Below the pieces are notes generated by a model. It was given only the letters and a program-made list of their open reading frames with translations, was not told where the DNA came from and did no database searches. Below are positions 25,241 through 36,848 of a DNA stretch of 64,000 nt, one piece after another. Every line of letters begins with the position of its first letter. The first letter of the stretch is position 1. The translations under genes and the position numbers were made by a program. This DNA is from Annona cherimola. Its lineage: Eukaryota; Streptophyta; Magnoliopsida; Magnoliales; Annonaceae. The stretch spans positions 10,382,765-10,446,764 of the forward strand of contig CM059977.1 of NCBI GenBank assembly GCA_030490835.1, in the 5' to 3' direction.

Positions 25241-27360
25241 TTCATATGTAAAATAAAATGAGATAAAATAAATATAAAACTCTTGAGCTCGATTGCAATA
25301 TGAATTGAAATGAGATGTAACATAGTAAAACTGATAAAAAAAAAGTTATTTAACCATAATACTTTTTTTAATATTAATTATGCATTTTAAGATTTTTACA
25401 TATTTTCCTACGGCCGTTCTATCTTTTTTTAACCTTATCCTCATTTCTCATAAATATTACCCATGTCATGTGATACCACTATCTCATTTTTAATTTTTTA
25501 AATTTTATTTTTACATTTCTAAATAGATAGGTTAGAAGATGAGGAAATTTGCATGAAAAATTGAACAAGTAAAATAGTGATATGGTATGAAAGGATAATA
25601 ACGAAGAATAAGGAGAATAATGGCAAAATCGACAAACTTTTTGTGAGAAAATTTTAGAATAATTAGAATATAGATACAACAACTAAGGCAGTCGTAGCTA
25701 AGAAATTAATTAAAAAAAAAAAAAGAGCACGGAATATATATATTTGTTAGAAGTCAAAGCAAGCTTTCTTCCTCATTTTGAATCTCATCCCAAACAGGCG
25801 CAAAATGCCAACATCCTGCATGTGGAGATCGATGGCGAGCCGAAGGGTACAGTTGATACGGTGGGGCGGTTTGGCTGCTACCGTTGCAGCTGGCTAGTGG
25901 CTACGGGCTGCCCATAGCCGCATCAGTGATTTTTGGACGAGGACGACGATCTAGCCCGGCTTGAACAAGGCTGCTGCTGCTTGGGTAATCGCTGCCACGC
26001 TATTGCTACTCTGGCCAACCATGCAACTAAGGCAGTTGATAAGCGGTTGCATAACCTCCTGGTAATACCGACGAGTCAAAGAAAACTAATACACGGAACC
26101 CCAATTGGGGAAAATTTGTCTCATGAACCATTAGAAAGCCGCACGTGCAGGAACCATGACAATCGAGCAGCGTATATGAAAGCTTCGTTGCGAATAGAAT
26201 ATTGAAAATTTGCGTCGCTGTCGGAGACTGCTATCCTATCGGCATCGTTATCAAGGCGCGGCCGGGCGGAGTAGCATCTCTCACCCTCACACGTGAGATG
26301 CATGTGAAAACGGGCATACGCTGCTAAAGCAGTGAGAAATTTGTTACTGCTCTGGCTGCACGCGACACTCGGTACAAATGCGGCATAAAAAATAAAAAAG
26401 AAAAGAAAAAATGCCACTGAATTGTCCGTTTCACGATAGCTTACACAAAGTCAAACTAACGTTGCGATTGAAGAAAGATATACAACAGCATGCTCTTCAT
26501 TTTCAATTGTCGCGTCCTCACCTACCAATCCAATAGTCACGTATCTTAAATGGCTATCGTTTTCAATTCATGGTGCAGCTTATTTTAATGTATTTTTTTT
26601 AATAATGGATGAATACTCGCGAGTAGGATTCACTATATAGTGGAGCCAGAATGTTTTATTTTTATTTTTTCCCCCCTTGCTTGGCAATGAAAGAAAATTC
26701 GCAGCCTCCTGTCATAAAATTATGGCGTTCAAAACACTGCCGCATATGAGCCATTTTCATTTCTTTAAACATCAACAAAATCGAACGTACTCCTAAGGTC
26801 CTTTTTATGATTTTTTTTCCCTTTTATCTGTTATAATTCACGCCCATTTTTCTTTATAATTTTCATCTTACATTTTCATCCATGATAAAAATCAACTACA
26901 TCAACTGAAGATGAAGTCAATGCTCCTCAAGCAAAATATACATAAATTTTATAGCGAGAATTAAAACATCAACCGCTAGAATACAAGACAAGGACTTTGC
27001 CAACCAGACTATACCGATGCTGACCCTAAGGGCTTTTTTGAATCAGCTTGTGTTACTCAATATCAATGGTTTTTTTTTTTTTTTTCCGATTCGACTTATT
27101 TCAAGTTTACTCGAACTTAATTAGAATGTTGAAATGAGACGTTACCGAAGAAAGGGAAAAAGCGATATATATTCTCTAACATGATTTCATCTCTTAATTG
27201 CTCTTAAGGATCTTGTTTTTTTTGTTTTCATCTTTATATTTCAATCATTTTTTAATACAACTATCTTATTTATTCTCAGATGGCTCCATCATATCATATC
27301 ATTTTAATTTTTCAAAAATTTTCTTTTATCACAGATATTCACAAACATATCTTCAGGCCA
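25241..27360. other. Intergenic, with an unassigned GC-richer island
   Basis: Mostly AT-rich DNA. The part at about 25800-26420 is much richer in GC and has non-repetitive texture in both strands, but I recognise no protein family, RNA gene or element termini in it. A weak MITE-like body lies at 25480-25680. Confidence 0.35.
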
Positions 27361-27887
27361 GAGTGTAACTTGGGTCGGGTAGGTCAAATTTGAAGTCAAC
27401 CATATCCTTATTCTATTCTAAAAAACTCTTATCCTACCATATTTTAGGTCAGTTCAATTCTAAGCATACCTTACACTAGTTTTTAAAATCGTGTAGCTTC
27501 TTATTTCTGTTTAGTTTTAAATCAGTTCTTTAAAATAATCTTTATACTATATCTGAAAATTATAATTTTATTACAAATGTTACTTAAGAACCTAAAATCA
27601 AGAAGATAGTAATATAATATTTGAAATGCGTTTATTAAATTTACTAAATAATCGATAATTTAAACAAATTATGTATATTTAAAGAATATATTTATGTCTT
27701 TCGTTATAAAAAAATATTTTATAAAATTTATATTAAACATATCTTAATAATTCATGTTGGTTATGGGCACTCGGACCTTAGAATATATCATACTTTAATT
27801 GAACTAGGTATTTTTTTAACTTGAAACTTACTTAACTCTATAGGTAGGATCGATTTACATCTACTCTACTCAAGCTGCACCCCTATT
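27361..27887. mobile_element. hAT-like non-autonomous element, diverged
   Basis: The left end GAGTGTAACTTGGGT and the right end CTCAAGCTGCACCCCTA form an imperfect inverted repeat. The ends resemble the TAGGGGTG-type ends of the hAT-like element at 5953. Related left ends occur at 43155 (GGAGTGTAACTTGGGT) and 45752 (AGAGTGCAACTTGAGT). No matching 8-bp duplication is seen. Confidence 0.45.
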
Positions 27888-29127
27888 TTTAAGGAAAATT
27901 GTACTTATTTTTCTCGTGAACAAGCAATAAATTCATTTCTGGAAAACAATCAAGTGGACATGTAAGTTTATCATGTCGCTGTGATAATATTTTTCAAATA
28001 AATGCTTATATGGTCATGGTCCCAAAAAATTGTAGTCAAAATTTTAATTTTTGTTCACTTGTGTAGAAATGTAGGCTTAATCTAAAATTACACCTTTTTG
28101 AAATTTGGAAATTTTTAAATTTTTAATATTTATTTTTTGAAATAAAAAAACATTTATACATCTGTCGCGCATGTATCCATGCCCTTTTTATTTTTTAAAG
28201 CAAGAATTACCAAAATTATCAAATTTCACATTAGGTGCAATCTGTATAGGATCCACACTTCTATTTAAAAATAAATAACTTTTTTGGCCGTTATCGATTG
28301 CAATGCTTTATATATATACATCTAATAGATATTTCATACAATTATTTAATTAATTAAACAGCCCATATGTTTAACCTATCAGAGCAACTCAATTTTTAGC
28401 TTGTTATCTCACCATTTCAAAATCCAATTGCATCTCTTCAAAAAAAAAAAAATATTATTTTTTATATACATATTTTTTGCGTCAGATATGCATGTAATGG
28501 GCCCACGAATATGCCACGTTACTTGGAAGACATGAATCCAAAGGACTGGGTCCATCCAAGAGAAATCACATAAATTGCTGCACCAATATAGTCGTGGTCT
28601 GAATTCCTGAAAAGTAGGCTAATGGTGATGCCGCCCCCTATTATAGATTTCATGAAGGAATATGCATGATGGAAAGCACACGCTATCTTATGACATCCAA
28701 TTTCTTTTCTGATTTCTTTCTATGTTTGTCCTGATTTTCTAATCGGTGCGTGCTATCAATTTAATTTCAAAATTAGCGTCTATGATGCTTGACATCTTTA
28801 TATTATAACTTTTGTTGTTTAGAATCTGGCTGCTTAGGGCGCCTATTGATGATTAATTGATCGGTCAATATACATTATAGCAAATTTTATTTTCGACAAT
28901 AAAATTGGACCTCGCAATATCATTGACCAAAAATAAAATTTATGATAGCGATAGCATTTAAACAAAACGAATCCATAAAAACATTTACTAAAAATAGCGA
29001 AATTTGAACGTTTGAGAATCTCTAAACAGTATTGACGATAAACTCTATCACTGTCAGTCGCGCTAGTCCAGTCTCTCTCTCTCTCTCTTTATTAATGAGA
29101 TGCTGGTCCAATCTTTGGCGCAGAAAT
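27888..29127. other. AT-rich intergenic, no gene seen
   Basis: No coding exon or bounded element is recognised. There is a CT microsatellite at about 29072-29088. Confidence 0.35.
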
Positions 29128-29538
29128 GGAGCCCAATTCAGTGCACCCGGGTGCATTCAGCCTCAATGCACCCAGGTGCACTGCACCTATTTTTTTTTAT
29201 TTTATTTTGAAAATTTTTTCATTAAGCTGTTAATATAGGTTTATTTAACATATTTATCAATTTTTACTATTTTTGGAAATTTTTAGATATTTTTTTAGAT
29301 TTTTTAAAATCAGTGGCATTTTTCGTAATTTTAAATTACAGAAAATGCCACTAATTTTAAAAAAATCTAAAAAAAATATCTAAAAGTCTCCAAAAATAGT
29401 AAAAATTGATACATATGTTAAATAAACCTAGATTAACTATTGTATAAAAAACAATTTCAAAAAAAATAAAAAAAAATAGGTGCAGTGCACCCGGGTGCAT
29501 TGAGGCTGAATGCACCCGGGTGCACTGAATTGGGCTCC
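29128..29538. mobile_element. Fold-back (hairpin) MITE with 5-bp TSD
   Basis: The element is 411 bp and consists of two near-perfect inverted arms of about 200 bp. Ends are GGAGCCCAATTCAGTGCACC and its complement. The centre contains AGTGGCATTTTTCGTAATTT meeting its inverse. The direct repeat GAAAT flanks it (29123-29127 and 29539-29543). Within each arm the word TGCACC(C/A)GGGTGCA is itself palindromic. There is no coding capacity. A transcript would form a hairpin of about 200 bp. Confidence 0.88.
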
Positions 29539-29543
29539 GAAAT

Positions 29544-30726
29544 TCTGAGCCTCAAATTATCTTAATCGATGAGTTGACTCATATAGGCCTATCCATATGA
29601 AAAGTCGCTGAACTCTGGGGTTCAAAAAGTAAATACATAGACCTTGAGATTTAAAATATAAATACTAAATTCAAATGGACCAAAATGCCAAAACTCCCAA
29701 GGAGAAATTTCCAGACGGACTACATTCGTATGCATGCCGATCTACGTGCCCCTTGATGTCACTTACCAACAATTTAGATGGTTGGAAATCAAATCAGTTT
29801 ATGGTAAAGCAAGAACCAAGGGTCAATGCATGAGAGGTATGGTTGTTGGGAAAACCATATTGATTAAATTCATAATCAACCAAAATTCTCCATGCCAAAT
29901 TACTAAGAAAATAAAATCTATAAGCAGAAGCGTACCTGAATTCATGGATGCGGCCCGTTCTTGAATACTGTGGTTTCTGAGTCTTCCAAGTTAATGCTCT
30001 AAGATTTTCAGGATAATGTGACTCCTCTTTTCAACTGATGGGATGTTAAAAAGAAACCTTGACAGGTGCATAACCCGGGGACCACAACCGTTTATATAGG
30101 AAGTTTATCTTTCGTATTTCTAATTTAGCCTATCATAAAAATAGAAATTAGAAATTAGGCTGTAGAGTTTATACGCATAGGAGATTCATACTTTATTAGA
30201 TGATTCAAACTCATAAAATCTTTATAAGATCACGTTAAATAATTAGGCAATTTATTTATGATAGTGTATATATATAATTAATATATATGTGTGTCCAAAA
30301 TTTGAACACTGGATAGCACTTGTAACCGACCTCCTACCGGATAAAAAGAGCTTGTTTACTTTTATAGTATATCCTTTTAGCTTTCATTAACAAAGCCTTA
30401 CAGCGAAGGATAATTAAAACATGAAGCTTTTCGTTCAGGAATATTTTTAAATACACTAAATTAACAGTTATATTAAAAAAATTTAAATTAAAAAATAAGT
30501 TTTTACACCCAATTCAATAGGTCATAACTTATTCATGCATGATGTCTAACATGCCCTAGCACTATATTACTTCTTCACCTAAAATGGGCATGTATTTAGA
30601 TTTTCTCCTACCAATACACTTTTTTTGTACAAATATCAATACACTTTTATATCACACAAGTCTCTTTTCCATGACAGTCAATGCGAGATATATATAAGTT
30701 TTACATATTGTAAGATTTTTCCATCT
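29544..30726. other. Intergenic, no gene seen
   Basis: The segment at 29560-30080 is less AT-rich and has a 76-codon open frame at 29734, but nothing in it resembles a known protein. It could be a decayed gene fragment. The rest is AT-rich, with a TA-rich run at 30260-30290. Confidence 0.3.
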
Positions 30727-31550
30727 AGAGTGTATTTGGAATGTGATAAAATTTTTGGATAAAATTTTTTTTTATGTAAAGGTTTTTGAATTGGAAGAAA
30801 ATAGAGTAATATCAAAGAGATAATGATAAGGAATAAAAAAATAAAGTTAAAATAGATATGTTAGTTATATGAATAGTTGTGTAAAAATGATTAAAAGGTA
30901 GGGTGGTTGTACAGGAAGATGTGAAAAATATACTAAAATTTAATATAGTTATAAAGAGTGAAAAAAATTTAGATTAAAAAGTTTTTGTTTAAGGGTGCGT
31001 TTAGAAAGTGATAAAATTTTTAATAAAAAGTTTTTTGTGTAAAGGTTTTTGAATTAGAAGAAAATAGAGTAATATCATAGAGATAATGATAAGGAATAAA
31101 AAAAATAAAGTTAAAATAGATATGTTAGTTATATGAATAGTTGTGTAAAAATGATTAAAAGGTAGGGTGGTCATATAGAAAGATGTGAAAAATATACTAA
31201 AATTTAATATGGTTATAAAGAGTGAAAAAATTTTAGATTTAAAAGTTTTTGTTTAAGGGTGCGTTTGGGAAGTGATAAAATTTTTAATGAAAAATTTTTG
31301 TGTACAAATTTTTAAATTGTGAGAAAATTATGTAATATAATATGGATAATGATGATGAGTAAAGAAAATATGGATAATAATAAAGAGTAAAGAAAATAAA
31401 ATTAAAATAGATAAGTTAGATGTATTGATAGTTGTGTTAGATGATTAAAAAGTAAAATTGTTGTAAATGATTAAAAAATAAAATAATTGTGAAAAGAGAA
31501 AAGATATAGATGAAAAAGTTTCATGAGTTACTAAACACCCCCTTAAACAA
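30727..31550 (+). mobile_element. Three Tourist-like MITE copies head-to-tail
   Basis: Copies start at about 30727 (GTGTATTTGGAATGTGATAA), 30993 (GGGTGCGTTTAGAAAGTG) and 31257 (GGGTGCGTTTGGGAAGTG). The first two are far more alike than other copies in the window: they share long stretches such as AAAGGTAGGGTGG and ATACTAAAATTTAATAT, with a spacing of about 265 bp. The third is more diverged and has an internal duplication of GGATAATGATGATGAGTAAAG-like sequence (31340-31395). It ends at TAAACACCCCC. Confidence 0.8.
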
Positions 31551-31663
31551 ACATGCCCTAATTAATTTTTCCATGACACGTGCACTGATCCCCATGTTGC
31601 CTCGTAGATGCTGTGCCTGTCCTAAAAAGGCTTTGTAGGCATGACTTCTTGGCCGACATCGAT

Positions 31664-32078
31664 GAGTTTTGATCTTTTGAAGCCGGCTTCACGGTGGCTT
31701 CCGTAAAGCCAGCCCAAAAACCTATTTTTTAAAAACTTTTTTTTGATTTTTTTTCACGGGTAAGTAAATCTAGGTGTATTAAATCTATAAACCAATTTTT
31801 ACCATTTTTGAATGTTTTTAAGTATTTATTTTGGATTTTTAAACACAGTGGTATTTTCGTAATTTTTTTAGATCAGAAAATTACGGAAATGCCACTGTAT
31901 TTAAAAATCCAAAATAAATACTTAAAAACATCCAAAAATGGTAAAACTTAGTTTATAGATTTAACACACCTAGATTTACTTACCCATGAAAAAAAATCAA
32001 AAAAAAGTTTTTAAAAAATAGATTTTTGGGCTGGCTTTACGGAGGCCACTGTGAAGCCGGCTTCAAAAGATCATTCCA
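31664..32078. mobile_element. Fold-back MITE related to the 29128 element
   Basis: Two inverted arms of about 200 bp. Ends contain GATCTTTTGAAGCCGGCTTC and its complement. The centre has AGTGGTATTTTCGTAATTTT and its inverse, homologous to the centre of the element at 29128, while the terminal 60-70 bp are different. A 10-bp direct repeat CGACATCGAT (31654-31663 and 32079-32088) flanks it and is probably the target-site duplication. Confidence 0.8.
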
Positions 32079-32202
32079 CGACATCGATCGGTTTAACACT
32101 GGTTCACCCCTTGGATGGGATGCGGTGTGAGGATGGAAAAAGTTGTATAAAAATGAAAAAAAAGAGTAAGTAGTTGTTTTCTATGCGGTGTGAGCATGGA
32201 AA

Positions 32203-33065
32203 AAGTTGTATAAAAATGAGAAAAAGAGTACACAATTGTTTTCTAAAGATAAAAAAGTATTATTAAAAAAATATAAAATTTCATCTTATAAAAATATAAA
32301 GAGTACACAATTGTTTGGTAATGGATAAAACTTTTGATGAAAAGTTTTGGAGAGTAAAAGTTGTCAAATGATGTGATATGATATGGGTAATGATGAGGAG
32401 TAAAGATGATAAAGTTAAAATAGATAAGTTAATTATATGGGTAGTTGTGTAGAAATGATTGAAAAGTAGGGTAGTTGTATGGGAAAATGTAAAAAAATAA
32501 TTAAAAAATATGATAATTATAGAGAGTGAAAAGTTTTAGATTGAAAAATTTTAAGTTGACATTTTTTCCTCATTGCCAAACACACCTTAAGAGGCAAGTG
32601 TACATGTTTTATCCATCGCTTCGAATATCAATTCCGTAAGTGGGGCGTCTATCGGTTTGGGTATATTGTATCGGGTATTGGCAACTGCTCTGTTTTTAAG
32701 GTCAAGCAATGTAAATAAACTATTCGAAAAAATCATTGAAGGCAAATATGTAATAATTCGATTCTCTATCTAAAAGTTGTATAAAAATGAGAAAAAGTGT
32801 ACATAATTGTTTTATAAAAATGAAAAAGTATTATTAAAAAATATAAAATTTCATCTTATTCTCATCTAAGTGATTAAGAAGGCAAGTGTACATGTTTTAT
32901 CCATCGCTTAGAATATCAATACCGTAAGTGGGGCGTTTATCGGTTTGGGTATATTGTATCGGGTATTGGCAACTGCTCTGTTTTTAAGGTCAAGCAATGT
33001 AAATAAACTATTCCAAAAAATCATTGAAGGCAAATATGCAATAATTCGATTCTCTATCTAAAATA
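32203..33065 (+). repeat. Tandem segmental duplication, first copy holding a MITE
   Basis: Unit 1 (32203 to about 32772) and unit 2 (about 32775-33065) share GTTGTATAAAAATGAGAAAAAG...TTTCATCTTAT and then AGGCAAGTGTACATGTTTTATCC through GATTCTCTATCTAAAA almost base for base. Unit 1 also contains a Tourist-like MITE that unit 2 lacks. Just upstream (32115-32215) a 66-bp word (ATGCGGTGTGAG.ATGGAAAAAG) is repeated twice. Confidence 0.8.
32312..32588 (+). mobile_element. Tourist-like MITE inside duplication unit 1
   Basis: Body and right end (TTGCCAAACACACC) match the family. The left TIR is degraded to TTGTTTGGTAATGG. Unit 2 of the surrounding duplication reads GATTAAGAAGGCAAG where unit 1 has CACACCTTAAGAGGCAAG, giving a local empty-site comparison that places the right insertion point at TTAAGA. 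Confidence 0.75.
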
Positions 33066-33804
33066 ACTGAGATACTGCCGTGTAAGGTACCGCACATCGT
33101 AATTTTCAGCCACCATAGCATCATCTCTCCTTAGCTGCTCCACTCCGATCTGCCTGCTTTCATTGAATCTTCCAACACCAACGTTCCGAGCCCGAATCCT
33201 CTTCAGCCTCATCTTCACAGCAATAACAGTGGCAGTAGTAATGGCAGTAGCAATAACCGAGTATTGGAAGCCTGTTAAAGTTGATGATTTTGTTACTGAG
33301 AGTCATCTTTACCAGCTGAAAAACGCCTTGGAGGGATTGAGACGGCGTTTATGCACGCCCCACCGTTGATCTCGTAACTCCTTACGAATTTGCACTGGTT
33401 ATAGGAGAAGTCTCTTCTTCTTCCTTACCAGGCATTACTGAGGCCTGCCCATGAATTTTGTGGTGGCCTTTTTCCGAATTCATTCGGGGTAATTTTGGAG
33501 GCCGAACTCCAGACTCTTTGTGATATCGGACAATCTACCACAAGTCACAGACTTGTCTTCCACACTCATCGATTTCTAACACACATACATCTATGGGACT
33601 TCGAGATTTATTTATTTTTTTTTTAATTAGCGACTTCGAGATTTTTTAATAATATTTCATGGGGCCCGTGGCATCTTTTCCTGCCTATGTGACGAAAGAA
33701 ATAAGGAGAAAAATTGTTTTTTTTTCTCTGTTATATACAATAGGAAAACATATGTTACAATTAGGTACATTTCACATAATTGGAGGAAAGTTTCTACAAA
33801 CTCC
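33066..33804. other. Unassigned, possible gene fragment
   Basis: The part at 33085-33560 has gene-like composition. One frame reads ARILFSLIFTAITVAVVMAV, then ITEYWKPVKVDDFVTESHLY, with one hydrophobic segment, and stops at 33367. No ATG precedes it in frame and I recognise no family. It may be a decayed or captured exon. Confidence 0.25.
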
Positions 33805-34645
33805 CATCATTAAGGAGACAAAGCTTCACCCAAATTCAATATATATATATAAGCCACATTTACTCAAAAATAAGTATATCATATGTAAATTAAGGAAAAT
33901 GCTTAGATACATTCTCATATGCATTAAAATATAATAATATTTTATAGAATCATCTGTCCATTCGGTAATGATATTTTAGATGATTTAAATATTAAAAAAA
34001 TACTTAAAATTGATCTTTTTTAGTATTAAATTATTTTATTAAGTTGATTTTGCACATTTATATATGAGACTCATATATAGTTATATTAAACAAATAAAAC
34101 GGTTTTCATTATAATAACAATGATGTTAGATACAATAGATAAAGTGGATTTTCCATCAATCGTTAAGATATTAAAAATAAAAGGGGTTATATAGAAAAGG
34201 GGTTCCATAAAAGTGGCCCCATTTATAATATAAAAAATCGGGACGCTTTTATAAACTCATTTTCTATGTAAACCCTTCCATTTTAACACCTAGATGGTTG
34301 ATGAAAAATTTACTTCATTTATTGTATTTAACATCACTTATATTATCCTATAAGCCCTTTCATTTACCTAATATTATTATATATGGGTCCATCTATAAAT
34401 ATATAAAATCAATATAATGAAATAATTTAATGTTAAATATCAATTTTTAAATAGTATTTTCAACGTCTAAATTGTTTAAAATATCACTACTATATGAATA
34501 AATGATTTTATAAAGTATTATTATATTTCAATACATATATGAATAAATCTAAGCATTTTTACTAATTTACACATGAATGTACTTTTTTTAAGCAAATGTA
34601 GTCTATATATTGGATTTGGATGAAACATGGTTTCTTAGCTAAACG
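33805..34645. repeat. Large imperfect palindrome with a second palindrome nested in its centre
   Basis: Outer arms: GCTTCACCCAAATTCAATAT...AAATGCTTAGATACATTCTCA on the left pairs with the inverse of AAATCTAAGCATTTTTACTA...GGATTTGGATGAAAC on the right. The arms are about 300 bp each. The middle (34121-34340) is a separate fold-back: GATGTTAGATACAATAGATA against its inverse, ending TATTGTATTTAACATC. A partial third copy of that inner arm follows at 34648-34720. There is no coding content. Confidence 0.75.
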
Positions 34646-34861
34646 AATAATGTTAAATACAATGAATAGATTGATTTTTTTATCAAACATTAAAATATTA
34701 AAATTTGAAGGGGTAACATGGAACTGTTTCCATGTAATCCGGTATATAAGAGCGGAGCCGAAAAAAATCTTTTAAAATATGCGATAGATCTTAAAAATTA
34801 CAAAATCTCTATTAATTATAGACTTTCTTTCTCAAAAAATAATAATATCTTAATATAGATC

Positions 34862-35298
34862 TGTGATATCCCACATCGGTTAGGATGAGGGGGGAGCCTG
34901 GGTTATTAGTGGAGGCTACCAGGTACCTCAGTGAGGCGCCTTTTGGGGAAGGACGGGATGCGCGTGAACCCAGAAGGGCAAAACCGTGCGGGCCGAGGCC
35001 CAAAGCGGACAATACCTTACTGTTAGGCCTGAGGCGTTACAAATGGTATCAGAGCCGACTCCCGACCTCCTGCCGATTGTGTCCGGCGGGGACGCTGGAG
35101 CCCCAAGAGGGGGTGAATGTGATATCCCACATCGGTTAGGATGAGGGGGGGAGCTTGGGTTATAAGTGGAGGCTGTCAGGTACCTCAGTGAGGCGCCTTT
35201 TGGGGAAGGACGGGATGCGCGTGAACCCAGAAGGGCAAAACCGTGCGGGCCGAGGCCCAAAGCGGACAATACCTTACTGTTAGGCCTGGGGCGTTACA
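34862..35298 (+). mobile_element. Complete TRIM retrotransposon with 5-bp TSD
   Basis: Two LTRs (34862-35041 and 35118-35298, about 180 bp, nearly identical) start TGTGATATCCCACATCGG and end GGCGTTACA. The interior is only 76 bp. A primer-binding site TGGTATCAGAGC (35044-35055, initiator-Met tRNA type) follows LTR1, and a purine-rich AAGAGGGGG precedes LTR2. The perfect duplication AGATC flanks it (34857-34861 and 35299-35303). This is a terminal-repeat retrotransposon in miniature and cannot encode its own proteins. The LTR start resembles Cassandra-type TRIMs, but I could not confirm a 5S-rRNA-like segment. Confidence 0.95.
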
Positions 35299-35303
35299 AG
35301 ATC

Positions 35304-36489
35304 TAAATCCCCATAAAATATATTCAAAATGTTGTCAATATCTTTAAGAGGAAACAAGCTACCATGGCAGTCTCACGCTTGTTCGTCATGCAAAGCAGTT
35401 CAAACTTTGCAAAGTTTAGCTTACTAATGTTTATCTTATAGTATGTATTAAAAAAATGTGTCTTATAGTTTATTATTTTCATTCATTTATTTATTTATCT
35501 GAATGGCTGCTCACTCGGATAGCCAGTTATCGGCTTTTTATATACATCTTCCCTAGATGCGTAAGATAAACTCAATGAATTGACTAAACAAGACTTTATC
35601 ATTCCCCCAAAAATACCATGCCTTGCTGCTATTCTAATCCTTGGTGTCAAGAATAACATAGAATAATTTCATAAAAATTCCATGCACCCACCATCATTAT
35701 TGTGCCAACCTAAGCGCCAAACACAAATTTGAGAAAAAAATAGTGAGAGGATGACAAAAAGAAACACTATAATATTTGAAATGGGAATCTTCCTAACTTA
35801 AAGTCCCCCATAAGTGTTCCCATTTGATGCATTGGCTGTAGCTTTGAATTTCGCTCATCTAAATGGACTTTTAGATCTTTGGACGAATTTGAACCGCACA
35901 AGTAATTTAGTACATGTAAAGAATAATTAAAAATTCTGTAAAAAAAAAACTCGAGGTATAACAAGAGAAGAAAGTCGTGGGAAAAAATAAGAAACATTTT
36001 TTTAAAAAAAGAGGGTGTTTTGATATGATTGATGTGAACAATAATGTAAAGTAAAAAAAAGATAAAATAGTTGTATAAAAATATGAAAAATAATTAAAAA
36101 TATGAATAATAATACAATCATAAGACCATTAGATAGTTAAAATGCTAAATCACATCAAGTTTTATTTTAAAATGTTGAATTTTTCTCATTTCTTGAATAA
36201 TAACCTGACACTTAGGTTGTGTTTTGTGATAAGTAAAAAATGTGGGAAATTTTATTAAGAAAAATCTTGAAAAAGCAATTTGTATTAAAAATAAAAAATG
36301 ATCGTGATAAAGATAATAATATTTAAATAGTTAAATAATCAAAAGGCCAAGTCATATCAAAAGTCTCTTAAGCTCTTTTCAGAACATGTATTATGTACTT
36401 TTCTCTAATATTTTCTTATATGATTTGATATTTTAATTGCTAACCATATTATTTTTATTGTTACTTCTTCATTTTGGTAACTATATATA
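35304..36489. other. AT-rich intergenic, no gene seen
   Basis: Low-complexity AT-rich sequence with weak MITE-body similarity at 36010-36160 (GTTGTATAAAAATATGAAAAATAATT). No exon is recognised. Confidence 0.35.
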
Positions 36490-36848
36490 TATATAGGGAA
36501 ATGATCCAGTGCATGCGACTGCACCGTGCAGTCCATGCACTGTGGGCCCCACTTGATCATTTCTCATAAATTCACCCCACCCATTGTATTTAGAATTGTT
36601 CACTTTATTACCATACCAATTTTCATCCAAATCCAACATGTATGTAGTCTCCATCTTAAAATGGTGCAAAATCAACGTAATAAAATAGTTTAATGTAAAT
36701 ATCAAGTTTAAAGTGGTTTTTTCAACATCTAAACTGTCTAAAGTATGATTTATATATGGATAAATGAGTGTATAAAGTTTCATTACAATCTAATATGTGT
36801 GGGGTCCATTTTACAGCGGACTGCACAGGATCGGTTCCCATATATATA
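36490..36848. mobile_element. TIR element related to the 33805 palindrome family
   Basis: The ends are inverted: ATATAGGGAAATGATCCAGTG at left against the reverse complement of the right end, ATATGGGAACCGATCCTGTG. The interior (CCATTGTATTTAGAATTG... TTTCAACATCTAAACTGTC... GGATAAATGAGTGTATAAAG) is clearly homologous to the right arm of the palindrome at 34320-34560. That relation suggests the palindrome arose from two inverted copies. Confidence 0.65.

Noticed and set aside
26121..26417. 98-codon minus-strand frame with a signal-peptide-like start
   Set aside because: The hydrophobic start is produced by an A/T-rich run (AAAAAATAAAAAAGAAAAG on the plus strand); the remainder resembles no secreted protein.
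34862..35298. Firm assignment as Cassandra
   Set aside because: The LTR start and size are similar, but I could not identify the 5S-rRNA-like domain that defines Cassandra, so I kept the general TRIM call.
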